64,000 bases of DNA. Origin: Lachnospiraceae bacterium. Lineage in GTDB: Bacteria > Bacillota > Clostridia > Lachnospirales > Lachnospiraceae. Under the pieces are notes generated by a model. It was not told the DNA's origin and ran no database searches. It saw only the letters and a list, made by a program, of their open reading frames with translations. Below are positions 49,008 through 57,430 of this stretch, piece after piece. The DNA lies in assembly GCA_024698705.1 (NCBI GenBank), contig JAILQX010000046.1:93798-157797 (forward strand), given 5' to 3'. Within the stretch, counting starts at the first letter, position 1, and the number at the start of each line of letters is the position of its first letter. The position numbers and the translations under genes were made by a program.

Positions 49008-49409
49008 ATGGCTGACAAAACAGATGCTGAAGTCATAATCGGCGGAAAAGTATATACTTTGTGCGGATATGAAAGCGAAGAATATCTACAGAAGGTAGCA
49101 AATCACATAAACAACAGACTCAATGAATTTAACGCCATGGAAGGCTTCAGAAGATCCTCCATCGATATGCAGAATGTTCTGATGCAGATCAATCTGGCCG
49201 ATGATTATTTTAAGGCCAAGAAGCAGCTGAAAAGCTTGGAAGAGGACATGGAAGCCAAGGAAAAGGAGCTTTACGATCTTAAGCATGAGCTCGTTACAAC
49301 CCAGATAAAAATGGAGAATCTGGATAAGAATTTAAAGAGCGTCAAAGAGGAGCTTAGTACCAAAGAAAAGAAGATCGTTCAACTGGAGACCCAGCTGAAA
49401 CACAAATAA
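49008..49409 (+). CDS. zapA: Cell division protein ZapA
   Basis: A small cytoplasmic protein that bundles FtsZ filaments at the division site. The N-terminus has the ZapA fold (EVIIGGKVYTLCGYESEEYLQKVA) followed by a long coiled coil (about 60-133). At 133 aa it is a little longer than typical because of the extended coil. AGAGGGG precedes ATG 49008. It is followed by a terminator and the U32 gene. Confidence 0.85.
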   Translation: MADKTDAEVIIGGKVYTLCGYESEEYLQKVANHINNRLNEFNAMEGFRRSSIDMQNVLMQINLADDYFKAKKQLKSLEEDMEAKEKELYDLKHELVTTQIKMENLDKNLKSVKEELSTKEKKIVQLETQLKHK

Positions 49410-49423
49410 CATTGTAGGCATAA

Positions 49424-49452
49424 GCGGAATCTTAGGATTCCGCATTATTTTT
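49424..49452 (+). terminator. Terminator after zapA
   Basis: A perfect 8-bp stem, GCGGAATC (49424-49431) and GATTCCGC (49436-49443), loop TTAG, then ATTATTTTT. It ends about 17 bases before the U32 gene start. Confidence 0.75.
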
Positions 49453-49469
49453 GGATATCAGGTGATTAT

Positions 49470-50771
49470 ATGTCCGAACATAAGAAAAAACCTGAATTGC
49501 TGGCTCCGGCCGGCAATATGAACTGTCTGTATGCGGCATTTAATGCGGGGGCTGATGCCGTATATCTTGCGGGCAAAGAATTCGGAGCAAGGGCGAGTGC
49601 CGATAATTTTTCGTTAGAAGAACTTATCTATGCACTTGAGCTCGCTCATCTTCATCATAAAAAGATATATCTTGCGTTCAATACACTGATAAAGGAACGT
49701 GAATGGGGGAAAATTCATTCTTTTTTGGAGCCTGTTTACAAATGCGGGCTCGATGGCATCATCATCCAGGATCTTGGACTGATCGACTATCTCAGATCGG
49801 AGTTTCCCAATTTACAGATACATGCAAGCACACAGACGACCGTAACATCTCCTTTTAGTGCTTTATTATTGAAGGAGCAAGGTGTTTCACGTGTTGTTCC
49901 GGCAAGAGAACTGTCACTGGATGAAGTTATCGATATACAGAAAACAGGAATCGAAACGGAGTGCTTTATACACGGGGCGATGTGCTATTGTTACTCCGGA
50001 CAATGTCTGTTCAGTTCTTTTCTTGGAGGTCGAAGCGGAAACCGCGGAAGATGTGCCGGACCTTGCCGGCTTCCTTATACGATCAGTGAAAACGGCAGAT
50101 ATATCAAAAAAGAAGAAATTAAATATCCATTGAGCTTAAAAGACCTGTGCGTCCTGCCTCTTATCGACAGACTTATCGATGCCGGGATAGATTCATTTAA
50201 AATCGAAGGAAGATTAAAAAGTCCCGAATATGTTGCATTTACAACTTCTGCCTATCGTAAATATATCGATATGTACTGCGAAACCGGTGTGCTCGATATA
50301 GATAAAGCGGATATGGATATGATGTCTTCACTGTTTGTACGTACGGATACCATGAGCGGATATTACGTGAAGCATAACGGTGCAGATATGATCACAAAAG
50401 GCTCTCCGGCATACAATGAAAACGAAGAAGGACTGACAAAACGTATCAATGAAATATACGTAAAACCCGTTAAGAAACTTCCCGTGACGGGAGTGGTCAC
50501 TCTTGTACCCGATCATAATGCATCGATCATCTTAAGACATGGATCAAATGTTATCGAATGTGTAGGAGGACCGGTGGACCAAGCCCAAAACAGACCTATA
50601 AGCGAAGAAGACGTACGAAAACAGCTCGGAAAGACCGGAGATGCATTTTTTGAATTCGAAAAACTTGCAATAGAAATGGAAGATAACTGCTTTATGCCTG
50701 TCAGATCACTGAATGAGATAAGACGTAAGGCATTTGAAATGCTCAAGGAGGATATATTGTATGCTAATTGA
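49470..50771 (+). CDS. Peptidase U32 family protein (N-terminal part of a split protein)
   Basis: A 433-aa cytoplasmic protein of the U32 family, whose studied members (RlhA, TrhP) act in RNA hydroxylation. It has ELLAPAGNMNCLYAAFNAGADAVYLAG at its N-terminus and a Cys set in HGAMCYCYSGQC and GRCAGPCR, typical of an iron-sulfur or metal site. DSFKIEGRLKSPEYV follows. The C-terminal portion found in longer U32 proteins is a separate gene directly downstream, overlapping by 11 bases. Start ATG 49470 follows AGGTGA. Confidence 0.85.
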   Translation: MSEHKKKPELLAPAGNMNCLYAAFNAGADAVYLAGKEFGARASADNFSLEELIYALELAHLHHKKIYLAFNTLIKEREWGKIHSFLEPVYKCGLDGIIIQDLGLIDYLRSEFPNLQIHASTQTTVTSPFSALLLKEQGVSRVVPARELSLDEVIDIQKTGIETECFIHGAMCYCYSGQCLFSSFLGGRSGNRGRCAGPCRLPYTISENGRYIKKEEIKYPLSLKDLCVLPLIDRLIDAGIDSFKIEGRLKSPEYVAFTTSAYRKYIDMYCETGVLDIDKADMDMMSSLFVRTDTMSGYYVKHNGADMITKGSPAYNENEEGLTKRINEIYVKPVKKLPVTGVVTLVPDHNASIILRHGSNVIECVGGPVDQAQNRPISEEDVRKQLGKTGDAFFEFEKLAIEMEDNCFMPVRSLNEIRRKAFEMLKEDILYAN

Positions 50772-51618
50772 TGTATCTGTAAGAACTCCTCAGGCATTTA
50801 AACAGGTATGTGCATATAAACCCCAAAAGATATATGTACCATATGATCTTTTTTACACAGGAAAGCTGAAGGCCGAAGATATAACCGAAGCTCATCTCGA
50901 TCATGGCTGTAAGATATATCTTATCTTGCCGAGGATAATAAGAAAAAGGGATAAAGAATATCTTGACGAGCTCGGAGGATTTTTATGCCTTGGTAAGGCT
51001 GACGGAGTCCTGGCCGGCAGTCTTGATTCCGTTGCATACATAAAGGGTTTGAGAGATAAACTTGAAGGCGAATTCATAAGCATAAACGGTGAGATAAAAG
51101 ATTATACTCCTCTTTTTATTGACTCCGACAGTTTACTGTACGGATTCAACCGTCATTCTGTTGACTTTATAAGTCAATACACAAACTGCCAAACCGCATC
51201 ATATGAACTGTCGATATATGAACTTTCGGAACTTGATGATAAAAAACTGATCATACCTATATACGGCTATATCCCTATGATGATCACCGCAAATTGCGTC
51301 AGGAAAACCGCAGGAAACTGTAAAAGAGCGGAAATAAGCTTTGATTACGGGCTTGTTGACAGAAAAAACAAGACATTCCCGTGTATCACAAACTGCATAC
51401 ACTGTTATAACGAGATATTCAATACCGTTCCGTTATCTTACCATAAGCAGATGTATGAACTTATAAAAAACGGCTTCAATGAATTCAGGATAGATTTTAC
51501 TTTTGAAGATGAAAAAACGATCGGTAAGATACTCGATCATTACATAAACGATATGAGAGCCGGTGAATTCCCGGTCAGCGAATACACAACAGGTCATATT
51601 CAAAAAGGAGCATTATAG
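50761..51618 (+). CDS. U32 C-terminal-domain-like protein (second part of a split protein)
   Basis: A 285-aa protein resembling the second half of long U32 proteins. It has GYIPMMITANCVRKTAGNC, DRKNKTFPCITNCIHCYN and NTVPLSYHKQMYELI, with conserved cysteines that match the metal-site pattern of such proteins. The frame extends upstream to TTG 50734, but AAGGAGG at 50745-50751 supports ATG 50761, overlapping the U32 gene by 11 bases. The two polypeptides probably work as one enzyme. The exact RNA target is not known. Confidence 0.65.
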   Translation: MLIDVSVRTPQAFKQVCAYKPQKIYVPYDLFYTGKLKAEDITEAHLDHGCKIYLILPRIIRKRDKEYLDELGGFLCLGKADGVLAGSLDSVAYIKGLRDKLEGEFISINGEIKDYTPLFIDSDSLLYGFNRHSVDFISQYTNCQTASYELSIYELSELDDKKLIIPIYGYIPMMITANCVRKTAGNCKRAEISFDYGLVDRKNKTFPCITNCIHCYNEIFNTVPLSYHKQMYELIKNGFNEFRIDFTFEDEKTIGKILDHYINDMRAGEFPVSEYTTGHIQKGAL

Positions 51619-51619
51619 C

Positions 51620-54463
51620 ATGTTGTTTTATATTGCGGAATTATCAAAGTACATATTGCTTATTCTGATGTTCTTATATGTAGTTGAATGCGTGATATAT
51701 GTTTTCAGGATAAAGAATCCCTATGATTGCAACGGTATTTATATCAGACAGAGGATATATATTTTTTTAATGCTTGCCGTTGCTTTTATAACAATGTGCT
51801 TAAGAAGCGGCAAATATGAATATCTTATTTACGGCTCGATAGTGGCGCTCGTATTATTCTTTGCAATGGCACTTACGATCCTCATGTACCAGCATGTTGA
51901 CCAGGTACTGCTGAACAACATGGTGTTATTGCTTTCGTGCGGTTTTATCATTCTGTGCAGACTCAGTGTCAACAGGGCGATAAAACAATTCTTTATAATG
52001 ATCGTTTCGATAGCCATATCGATATTTATACCCATGATCATACAGAAATTCAAGTCTGTAAGAGATTACGGACTTGTATATGCATTACTTGGAATAGTTC
52101 CTTTGCTCGTCGTTCTTTTACTAGGCAAAATGACACACGGATCAAAGCTTACATACAGCTTTGCCGGGATCAGCATACAGCCATCCGAGTTTGTAAAGAT
52201 AATATTTGCTTTCTGTATTGCAGGCTTGCTTGCAAAAGCAAAAACATTTGTTGATTATGCAATTAGTGCCTGCGTTGCGGCTCTTCATGTCATTATACTC
52301 GTACTTTCAAAGGATCTTGGAAGCGGACTTATATTCTTTGTTGTATATCTTGTCATGCTCTTTATCGCGTCAAGAAATTATATATATCTCGGAGCCGGAT
52401 TATTATCTGCAGCGGGTGCTTCGGTGATCGCATATAAACTTTTTGCTCATGTCAGAGTGCGAGTTACCGCATTTCTTGATCCTTTCAGTACCATAGACAA
52501 TCAGGGATATCAGATATCTCAGTCACTGTTTGCGATCAGCTGTGGCAATTTCTTCGGGACCGGTCTTATGAAAGGCGCCCCCGGAGATATACCTACGGTT
52601 GAATCCGACTTCATATTCTCGGCATTTTCAGAGGAAATGGGAGCATTGTTCTCTATACTTATGCTGATGGTCTGCCTATCGACATTCTATATCGTTATGA
52701 TAAATTCTCTTCAGAATACCAATAAGTTCTACAGGCTTGTAAGTGTCGGTCTGGGTACCGTCATGATCTTCCAGGCATTTCTGACTGTCGGAGGAGGTAT
52801 AAAATTCATACCTCTTACAGGCGTTACGCTGCCTCTGGTTTCATACGGCGGAAGCAGTGTGCTTTCAAGCATTGCAATGTATTATATCCTTCTCGGTATA
52901 ATCAACAGAAAGCGAGAACTTGATTATGAGATGTGGTTTGAATCGCTCGGAGACGATGACGATGACGACATGTATGACTATATGGAGTATATAGACACCC
53001 AAAATGAAATTGCCAAGGAGAAACAGGATAAAGGTACGGGGCATAAGAAGATCACAAGGCCTTTTGAAACAAGGCTGATCCTTGGGGTGTTTACATTGAT
53101 GTTTGCCTCAATGAGCATATATCTGTGTGTTTATGTGAAAAATAACAAAAAAGAGCTTATAAACAATAGCTATAATTCAAGACAGACTTTGCTCGCCAAA
53201 GAGAACATAAGAGGAAAAATATACGACCGTGACGGCAATATACTCGCCGAAACGGTTAAAAATGAAGCAGGAAAGGAATACAGGAATTATCCTTACGAGA
53301 ATCTTTTCTGTCATGCCGTCGGATATTCCACAAAGGGTAAGACGGGCGTCGAGAATATGGCAAATTATTATCTGATCAATTCGGAAGCCACTATTTCTCA
53401 GAAGGTTGAAAATGATATATCGGGGAGCAAGAATCCCGGTAATGATGTATATACCACTCTTGATTATGATCTTCAGGAGGTAGCATATCGTTCCATGGGC
53501 GTGTATAAGGGGGCTATAATCGTTTCCGACGTTAAGACCGGAGATATACTCGCGATGGTCAGCAAACCTGATTTTGATCCCAATACGGTCGCGGCAAACT
53601 GGGACAAGTATATCGAAGACAATGACAGCGGAGTGTTGCTCAACAGAGTGACCCAGGGCATATATCCTCCCGGTTCAACGTTTAAGATACTGACGGCACT
53701 TGAATACATCAGGGAAAATCCCGAGACCTATATGAATTATAAATTTACCTGTAACGGTTCCTACAAGGCCGACGGCATTAAGATAAACTGTTTCCACGGT
53801 GCGGTTCACGGAAATCTGAATTTTCTTACCAGTTTCTCGCATTCCTGCAATTCATCTTTTGCAAATATTGGTATGTCGCTGGACAGAGATAAATTCGGAC
53901 AGACATTGAATGAAACATTGTTCAATCAGAAAATGCCTCTTGAATATAATTATACCGTAAGCAATCTTACGGTTGATAATAGTACAAGCGATTATGATAT
54001 GGCACAGATCTCTATAGGACAGGGCAAGGCTCAGATCACGCCGATGCAGCTTAACATGATAACCAATGCGATCGCAAACAAAGGAATATGTATGCAACCC
54101 AAGGTTCTCGATAAGGTCATTTCATGCAACGGCGATGAGATCGCAAACTGGGAGAGTGCCGAATATAAGAGACTTATGAGCGAATCCGAAGCAGCTGCGC
54201 TTACCAACCTCATGGAAAGCGTTGTCAGGGACGGTACCGCAAAAGCCGGACTTTCCGGAGCGGAATATACTTCAGCAGGCAAGACAGGATCGGCGGAATT
54301 CGATTCGTTAAAGCTGGATTCACATGCCTGGTTCACAGGTTTTGCACCTGTTGAAGACCCTCAGGTCAGCGTTACCATCATAATCGAATCCATCGGTACC
54401 GGCGGGGATTATGCGGTTCCAATGGCAAAACGTATTTTTGATGTATATTTTGACGAAAAATGA
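51620..54463 (+). CDS. SEDS glycosyltransferase fused to class B penicillin-binding protein
   Basis: One 947-aa polypeptide that joins both activities for cell-wall synthesis. Residues 1-430 are a FtsW/RodA-type SEDS polymerase with about three extra N-terminal membrane segments; conserved parts are IQPSEFVKI (186-194), SKDLGSGLIFF with D232, ESDFIFSAFSEEMG and LPLVSYGGSSVLSS. An acidic cytosolic linker (about 438-483) leads to a membrane segment (486-506) and a PbpA-like transpeptidase with S686-x-x-K689, S742-C-N744 and K888-T-G. The linker topology is consistent. Start ATG 51620 lies one base after the preceding stop, with AAAAAGGAG before it. Confidence 0.93.
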   Translation: MLFYIAELSKYILLILMFLYVVECVIYVFRIKNPYDCNGIYIRQRIYIFLMLAVAFITMCLRSGKYEYLIYGSIVALVLFFAMALTILMYQHVDQVLLNNMVLLLSCGFIILCRLSVNRAIKQFFIMIVSIAISIFIPMIIQKFKSVRDYGLVYALLGIVPLLVVLLLGKMTHGSKLTYSFAGISIQPSEFVKIIFAFCIAGLLAKAKTFVDYAISACVAALHVIILVLSKDLGSGLIFFVVYLVMLFIASRNYIYLGAGLLSAAGASVIAYKLFAHVRVRVTAFLDPFSTIDNQGYQISQSLFAISCGNFFGTGLMKGAPGDIPTVESDFIFSAFSEEMGALFSILMLMVCLSTFYIVMINSLQNTNKFYRLVSVGLGTVMIFQAFLTVGGGIKFIPLTGVTLPLVSYGGSSVLSSIAMYYILLGIINRKRELDYEMWFESLGDDDDDDMYDYMEYIDTQNEIAKEKQDKGTGHKKITRPFETRLILGVFTLMFASMSIYLCVYVKNNKKELINNSYNSRQTLLAKENIRGKIYDRDGNILAETVKNEAGKEYRNYPYENLFCHAVGYSTKGKTGVENMANYYLINSEATISQKVENDISGSKNPGNDVYTTLDYDLQEVAYRSMGVYKGAIIVSDVKTGDILAMVSKPDFDPNTVAANWDKYIEDNDSGVLLNRVTQGIYPPGSTFKILTALEYIRENPETYMNYKFTCNGSYKADGIKINCFHGAVHGNLNFLTSFSHSCNSSFANIGMSLDRDKFGQTLNETLFNQKMPLEYNYTVSNLTVDNSTSDYDMAQISIGQGKAQITPMQLNMITNAIANKGICMQPKVLDKVISCNGDEIANWESAEYKRLMSESEAAALTNLMESVVRDGTAKAGLSGAEYTSAGKTGSAEFDSLKLDSHAWFTGFAPVEDPQVSVTIIIESIGTGGDYAVPMAKRIFDVYFDEK

Positions 54464-54478
54464 TATTTGATTTATACT
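54450..54478 (+). promoter_or_regulatory. Sigma-A promoter of the Nudix operon
   Basis: TTGACG (54450-54455, within the end of the fusion gene), a 17-bp spacer and TATACT (54473-54478), 38 bases before the Nudix start. Confidence 0.7.
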
Positions 54479-54516
54479 GAAAATTAGATTGATTTATCCA
54501 CATTAAAGAGGTGCGT

Positions 54517-54960
54517 ATGATCGAAGCAACCAGTTGTGGTGGTATTGTTATTTTCAGAGGAAAGATACTGCTTTTATATAAAAATATCCATAACAAATAT
54601 GAAGGATGGGTCCTGCCTAAAGGTACCGTTGAAGCCAATGAATCCCATGAAGAGACCGCTCTTCGCGAGGTCAAGGAGGAGACAGGTGCCAATGCAAAGA
54701 TAATCGGATATATCGATAAGAGCAGTTATAATTTTTCGATTCCCGGAGATGAGGTCCACAAATATGTTCACTGGTATCTGATGGCGGGGGAAAGCTATTA
54801 CAGCAAACCGCAGAAGGAAGAATTCTTTTGTGACAGTGGCTTTTACAAATATCATGAAGCCTATCATCTTTTGAAATTCAATAACGAAAAGGAAATTCTT
54901 GAAAAGGCTTATAACGAATATCAATCCCTTAAACGCAGAGGATTATGGGGCGGGGTATGA
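54517..54960 (+). CDS. Nudix hydrolase
   Basis: A 147-aa protein with a complete Nudix box: GTVEANESHEE with TALREVKEETGA (G-x5-E-x7-R-E-x2-E-E-x-G), at about residues 36-58. It hydrolyses a nucleoside diphosphate linked to another group; substrate unknown, but the short ADP-sugar or dinucleoside-polyphosphate type fits. ATG 54517 is used, because AAAGAGG (54505-54511) overlaps an in-frame GTG at 54511. Its end overlaps the next gene by four bases. Confidence 0.9.
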   Translation: MIEATSCGGIVIFRGKILLLYKNIHNKYEGWVLPKGTVEANESHEETALREVKEETGANAKIIGYIDKSSYNFSIPGDEVHKYVHWYLMAGESYYSKPQKEEFFCDSGFYKYHEAYHLLKFNNEKEILEKAYNEYQSLKRRGLWGGV

Positions 54961-55286
54961 TTACATTTTCGGACAGGATATATTGCGATAATATAAACGA
55001 AAAAAAGATAGATCTGATAAAGCTCGGCATAAAACAGGGCAGGGGAAGGATCAAGCTTTTTCTCATTGCGCTTTCCAACAATGAAAGCGACCAGCTTGAT
55101 ATATTTCATAATTCACTGCTCAAGCAAAGGATGTTCAGAAAACTGGACTTAAGGATAGTAGGATTTGCAGATTCCAAAGACGAAGCGATAGGAATCGTTC
55201 GTAATATGCTCGATGAAACGATCGAACAGACAGGTACATGCAACATAAAGGCTTATCTCACTGATAAGTATTTTGTAAAGGATTGA
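54957..55286 (+). CDS. Small protein, unknown
   Basis: A 109-aa soluble alpha/beta-looking protein with no recognised motif. Its ATG overlaps the Nudix stop (ATGA), with GGGGCGGGG as upstream site, and its stop is two bases before the DUF2953 gene. It is thus embedded in an operon and likely real. Function unknown. Confidence 0.6.
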   Translation: MITFSDRIYCDNINEKKIDLIKLGIKQGRGRIKLFLIALSNNESDQLDIFHNSLLKQRMFRKLDLRIVGFADSKDEAIGIVRNMLDETIEQTGTCNIKAYLTDKYFVKD

Positions 55287-55288
55287 TA

Positions 55289-56089
55289 ATGCTTGCAATT
55301 ATATTTGGTATCCTTAAAGTCATAGGAATAATTCTTCTGTGTATTATCGGTCTGATCCTGTTATTCCTTATAATGATCCTGTTTATTCCTGTAAGATACA
55401 GGGCAAAGGGAGCCTATAAGGACAAGATCTTTGACGGAAGATTTGAGATAACTTATCTGCTTCATATCATTAAGATCGTTGCCGCATTTGAAAATGGCAA
55501 ACCGGATCTTACGATAAGACTGTTAGGAATCAGATTGAAGCTTAAAAAGAAGCCTAAAGCGGCGGATGGCGAGGATGCTTCAAAAGAAGAGACCGCTGCC
55601 GATGAGATCGGTGATAGTGAAGAAGCCGAAAAAGCAAAAGAAGAGAAGGAAGATCTGTCTCACAGGATAGAAAGACTCAAAAACAATATCGAATTTTATA
55701 TAAAGCTCATAAAACGTGAATCCACTAAAAGAGCTCTTGATGTGTGTCTGAGAAGGATAGGACTTATTTTACATTCGATCTTCAGATGCAGGGGAAAGAT
55801 CATCATCCATCTCGGGCTTGAAAATGCCGGGACCACCGGAAAGATATTGGGAGCCTATAAAGCTCTTTATGATTATATTGGGGATACCGTAAAACTCTAT
55901 CCTTATTTTGACAGAGAATACATTGAAGCAAAATTTGATCTTAGAGGCAGGATATATGCCTGTGTGATCGTGTACAATCTCATGAGGATCTATTTTGACA
56001 AAGATTGCCACAGATTGATAAGATTATTGATAAAGAAAAATAAATCCAACAAAAAAGCAAGGCCTGACGCCGGAAAGGATCAAGTATGA
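55289..56089 (+). CDS. DUF2953 (YtfI-like) membrane protein
   Basis: A 266-aa protein with one strong N-terminal membrane segment (about 5-34), then IPVRYRAKG and a cytoplasmic or external beta-rich region. An acidic Glu/Lys-rich insertion covers about 93-118. DUF2953 proteins such as YtfI stand next to GerW in spore formers, as here. Start ATG 55289 is two bases after the preceding stop. The role in sporulation is inferred from neighbours. Confidence 0.75.
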   Translation: MLAIIFGILKVIGIILLCIIGLILLFLIMILFIPVRYRAKGAYKDKIFDGRFEITYLLHIIKIVAAFENGKPDLTIRLLGIRLKLKKKPKAADGEDASKEETAADEIGDSEEAEKAKEEKEDLSHRIERLKNNIEFYIKLIKRESTKRALDVCLRRIGLILHSIFRCRGKIIIHLGLENAGTTGKILGAYKALYDYIGDTVKLYPYFDREYIEAKFDLRGRIYACVIVYNLMRIYFDKDCHRLIRLLIKKNKSNKKARPDAGKDQV

Positions 56090-56478
56090 ATAACGGATTT
56101 AGTTCTGTAATGGAATCATTATTAAAAGGAGTTGATTCCATACTTTCCACCAAGACAGTTGTGGGAGAACCCAAGAGATTTGATGATACCATCATTCTGC
56201 CTCTTGTTGATGTGACATTCGGTATAGGAGCCGGTGGCTCTGCCGGAGATAAGAAGGATGGCGCCGGTGGCGGACTTACCGGAAAGATGACTCCCAGTGC
56301 GGTCATTGTCATAAAGGACGGTCATACAAAGCTGGTCAATGTAAAGAATCAGGATACGATCACAAAGATACTCGATCTTGTTCCCGATCTTGTTGATAAG
56401 ATCAGCAGCAAAAAAGAAGAAAAGAACATGATGGATGATGAACAGGCAAAGGATCTTGCATTTCCCGAGGAAGAATGA
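56086..56478 (+). CDS. gerW: GerW/YtfJ family sporulation protein
   Basis: A 130-aa protein with the GerW features: an N-terminal helix (SVMESLLKGVDSIL), TKTVVGEPKRF, ILPLVDVTFGIGAGG, a Gly-rich loop and a conserved beta region (AVIVIKDGHTKLVNV). In Bacillus, GerW is a spore-coat or cortex-linked protein. It overlaps the DUF2953 gene by four bases, a conserved pair. It suggests a spore-forming ancestry; whether this organism sporulates cannot be decided here. Confidence 0.88.
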   Translation: MNNGFSSVMESLLKGVDSILSTKTVVGEPKRFDDTIILPLVDVTFGIGAGGSAGDKKDGAGGGLTGKMTPSAVIVIKDGHTKLVNVKNQDTITKILDLVPDLVDKISSKKEEKNMMDDEQAKDLAFPEEE

Positions 56479-56497
56479 TCGTGATCAGAGGTGATCT

Positions 56498-57031
56498 ATG
56501 GATTTCGAAAAGAGCAGACCGCCCGAAAATGACAATCTGAATACCATGACCGAAGCTGAGCTTAAAGAACTGCGGAGATTTCTGTTTGATGAACGTATTT
56601 TACTCATGAATCAGAAGAAGGCAGAAGAGGAACTGTATGAGAAGTTCATTAATGAACGCTTGAGCTTCAGGGAAGAGATGAAAGAACTTAACAGCAGGGT
56701 ACTTGAAGAAAGAAAAAGACTTAAGGAGGAGCAAAGCTTTTTCGATAAAAAGCTTGCCATCCTGCAGAGCGGGTTTGCAAATCTTGAAATGGACAGAAAA
56801 GCCTTCGAAAAAGAAAAAAAGGCTTTTAAGTATTCCATGGAACAGGAAAATATCGTGGGTGAATATATAAATGACGTCAGTCTTTTATTTTCAGGTGTAA
56901 ATTCTTATCTCGGATTAAGAAAGAGATACAAGGATCTTATAAAGATATTTCATCCGGATAATCTGGACGGTGACAGCAAGATGGCTGTCGCGATCAAGGA
57001 AGAGTTTGAAAGATTAAAAGAAAAGTATTAA
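56498..57031 (+). CDS. Coiled-coil protein with C-terminal J-domain-like motif
   Basis: A 177-aa protein with a long charged coiled coil (about 15-115). Its C-terminus resembles the centre of a J-domain: RKRYKDLIKIFHPDN with HPD at residues 152-154, then a helix (KEEFERLKEKY). Only helices II and III of a J-domain appear, and they lie at the C-terminus. The HPD loop is what stimulates Hsp70 ATPase, so it may recruit DnaK. It follows the GerW gene by 19 bases. Specific function unknown. Confidence 0.65.
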   Translation: MDFEKSRPPENDNLNTMTEAELKELRRFLFDERILLMNQKKAEEELYEKFINERLSFREEMKELNSRVLEERKRLKEEQSFFDKKLAILQSGFANLEMDRKAFEKEKKAFKYSMEQENIVGEYINDVSLLFSGVNSYLGLRKRYKDLIKIFHPDNLDGDSKMAVAIKEEFERLKEKY

Positions 57032-57059
57032 AAAAGAAGCCATACGGCTTCTTTTTTTG
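57031..57059. terminator. Bidirectional terminator before rpmB
   Basis: Stem AAAAAGAAGCC (57031-57041) and GGCTTCTTTTT (57046-57056) with loop ATAC and a T run. It separates the J-domain-like gene (+) and rpmB (-). Confidence 0.8.
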
Positions 57060-57068
57060 ATCATTACA

Positions 57069-57254
57069 TTAAGCTTTCTCAACTGCGTTTGACTTAAGGC
57101 ATCTTGCGCAGACATGCAATCTCTTAACCTGACCGTTAACTTTGCACATTACGCTTCTGACATTTGAATGCCAAATCCTGTTTGATCTTCTATGAGAATG
57201 GCTTACAGCGTTACCGAAATGTACGCCCTTGCCGCAAATATCACATTTTGCCAT
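57069..57254 (-). CDS. rpmB: Ribosomal protein L28
   Basis: 61-aa component of the large ribosomal subunit. It is the zinc-binding form: CDICGKG near the N-terminus and CARCLKS near the C-terminus, with VSHSHRRSNRIWHSNV between. GGAGGTGA precedes ATG on the minus strand with a 7-base gap. It is divergent from the Asp23 gene, an arrangement conserved in Firmicutes. Confidence 0.97.
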   Translation of the reverse strand: MAKCDICGKGVHFGNAVSHSHRRSNRIWHSNVRSVMCKVNGQVKRLHVCARCLKSNAVEKA

Positions 57255-57297
57255 GGTTTTTCACCTCCAGTTACTATTTCTTTACTGCAACATTGTT

Positions 57298-57326
57298 ATA
57301 TTATCAAAGGCTATTGATAAAATCAA
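57298..57326 (-). promoter_or_regulatory. Promoter of rpmB
   Basis: On the minus strand TTGATT (57326-57321), 17-bp spacer and TAATAT (57303-57298), about 44 bases before the ATG. Confidence 0.5.
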
Positions 57327-57361
57327 GTCTTTTTTGAGTTTTTTTGCATATTAATTTACAG

Positions 57362-57390
57362 TTTCATTTTTATCTAAAATAAAGTATAAT
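57362..57390 (+). promoter_or_regulatory. Promoter of the Asp23-fakA operon
   Basis: TTTCAT (57362-57367), 17-bp spacer and a perfect TATAAT (57385-57390), 40 bases before the ATG. The region 57255-57430 holds only the two divergent promoters. Confidence 0.6.
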
Positions 57391-57430
57391 AATTAAATGT
57401 GTAAATATTTAAAAGATAAGGAGGTTTAAT

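Noticed and set aside
51563..51619. Upstream extension of the SEDS-PBP frame to 51563
   Set aside because: The extension overlaps the previous gene, is polar (unlike SEDS N-termini) and has no ribosome site, whereas ATG 51620 has AAAAAGGAG.
52970..53000. Short GAC/GAT repeat as a microsatellite
   Set aside because: It only encodes the Asp run in the acidic linker and is too short to call a repeat element.
52900..53100. Assembly error joining two genes in the SEDS-PBP fusion
   Set aside because: The linker reads as one coherent acidic cytosolic segment leading to a membrane anchor, with no stop or start/ribosome-site remnant between the halves that I could see.
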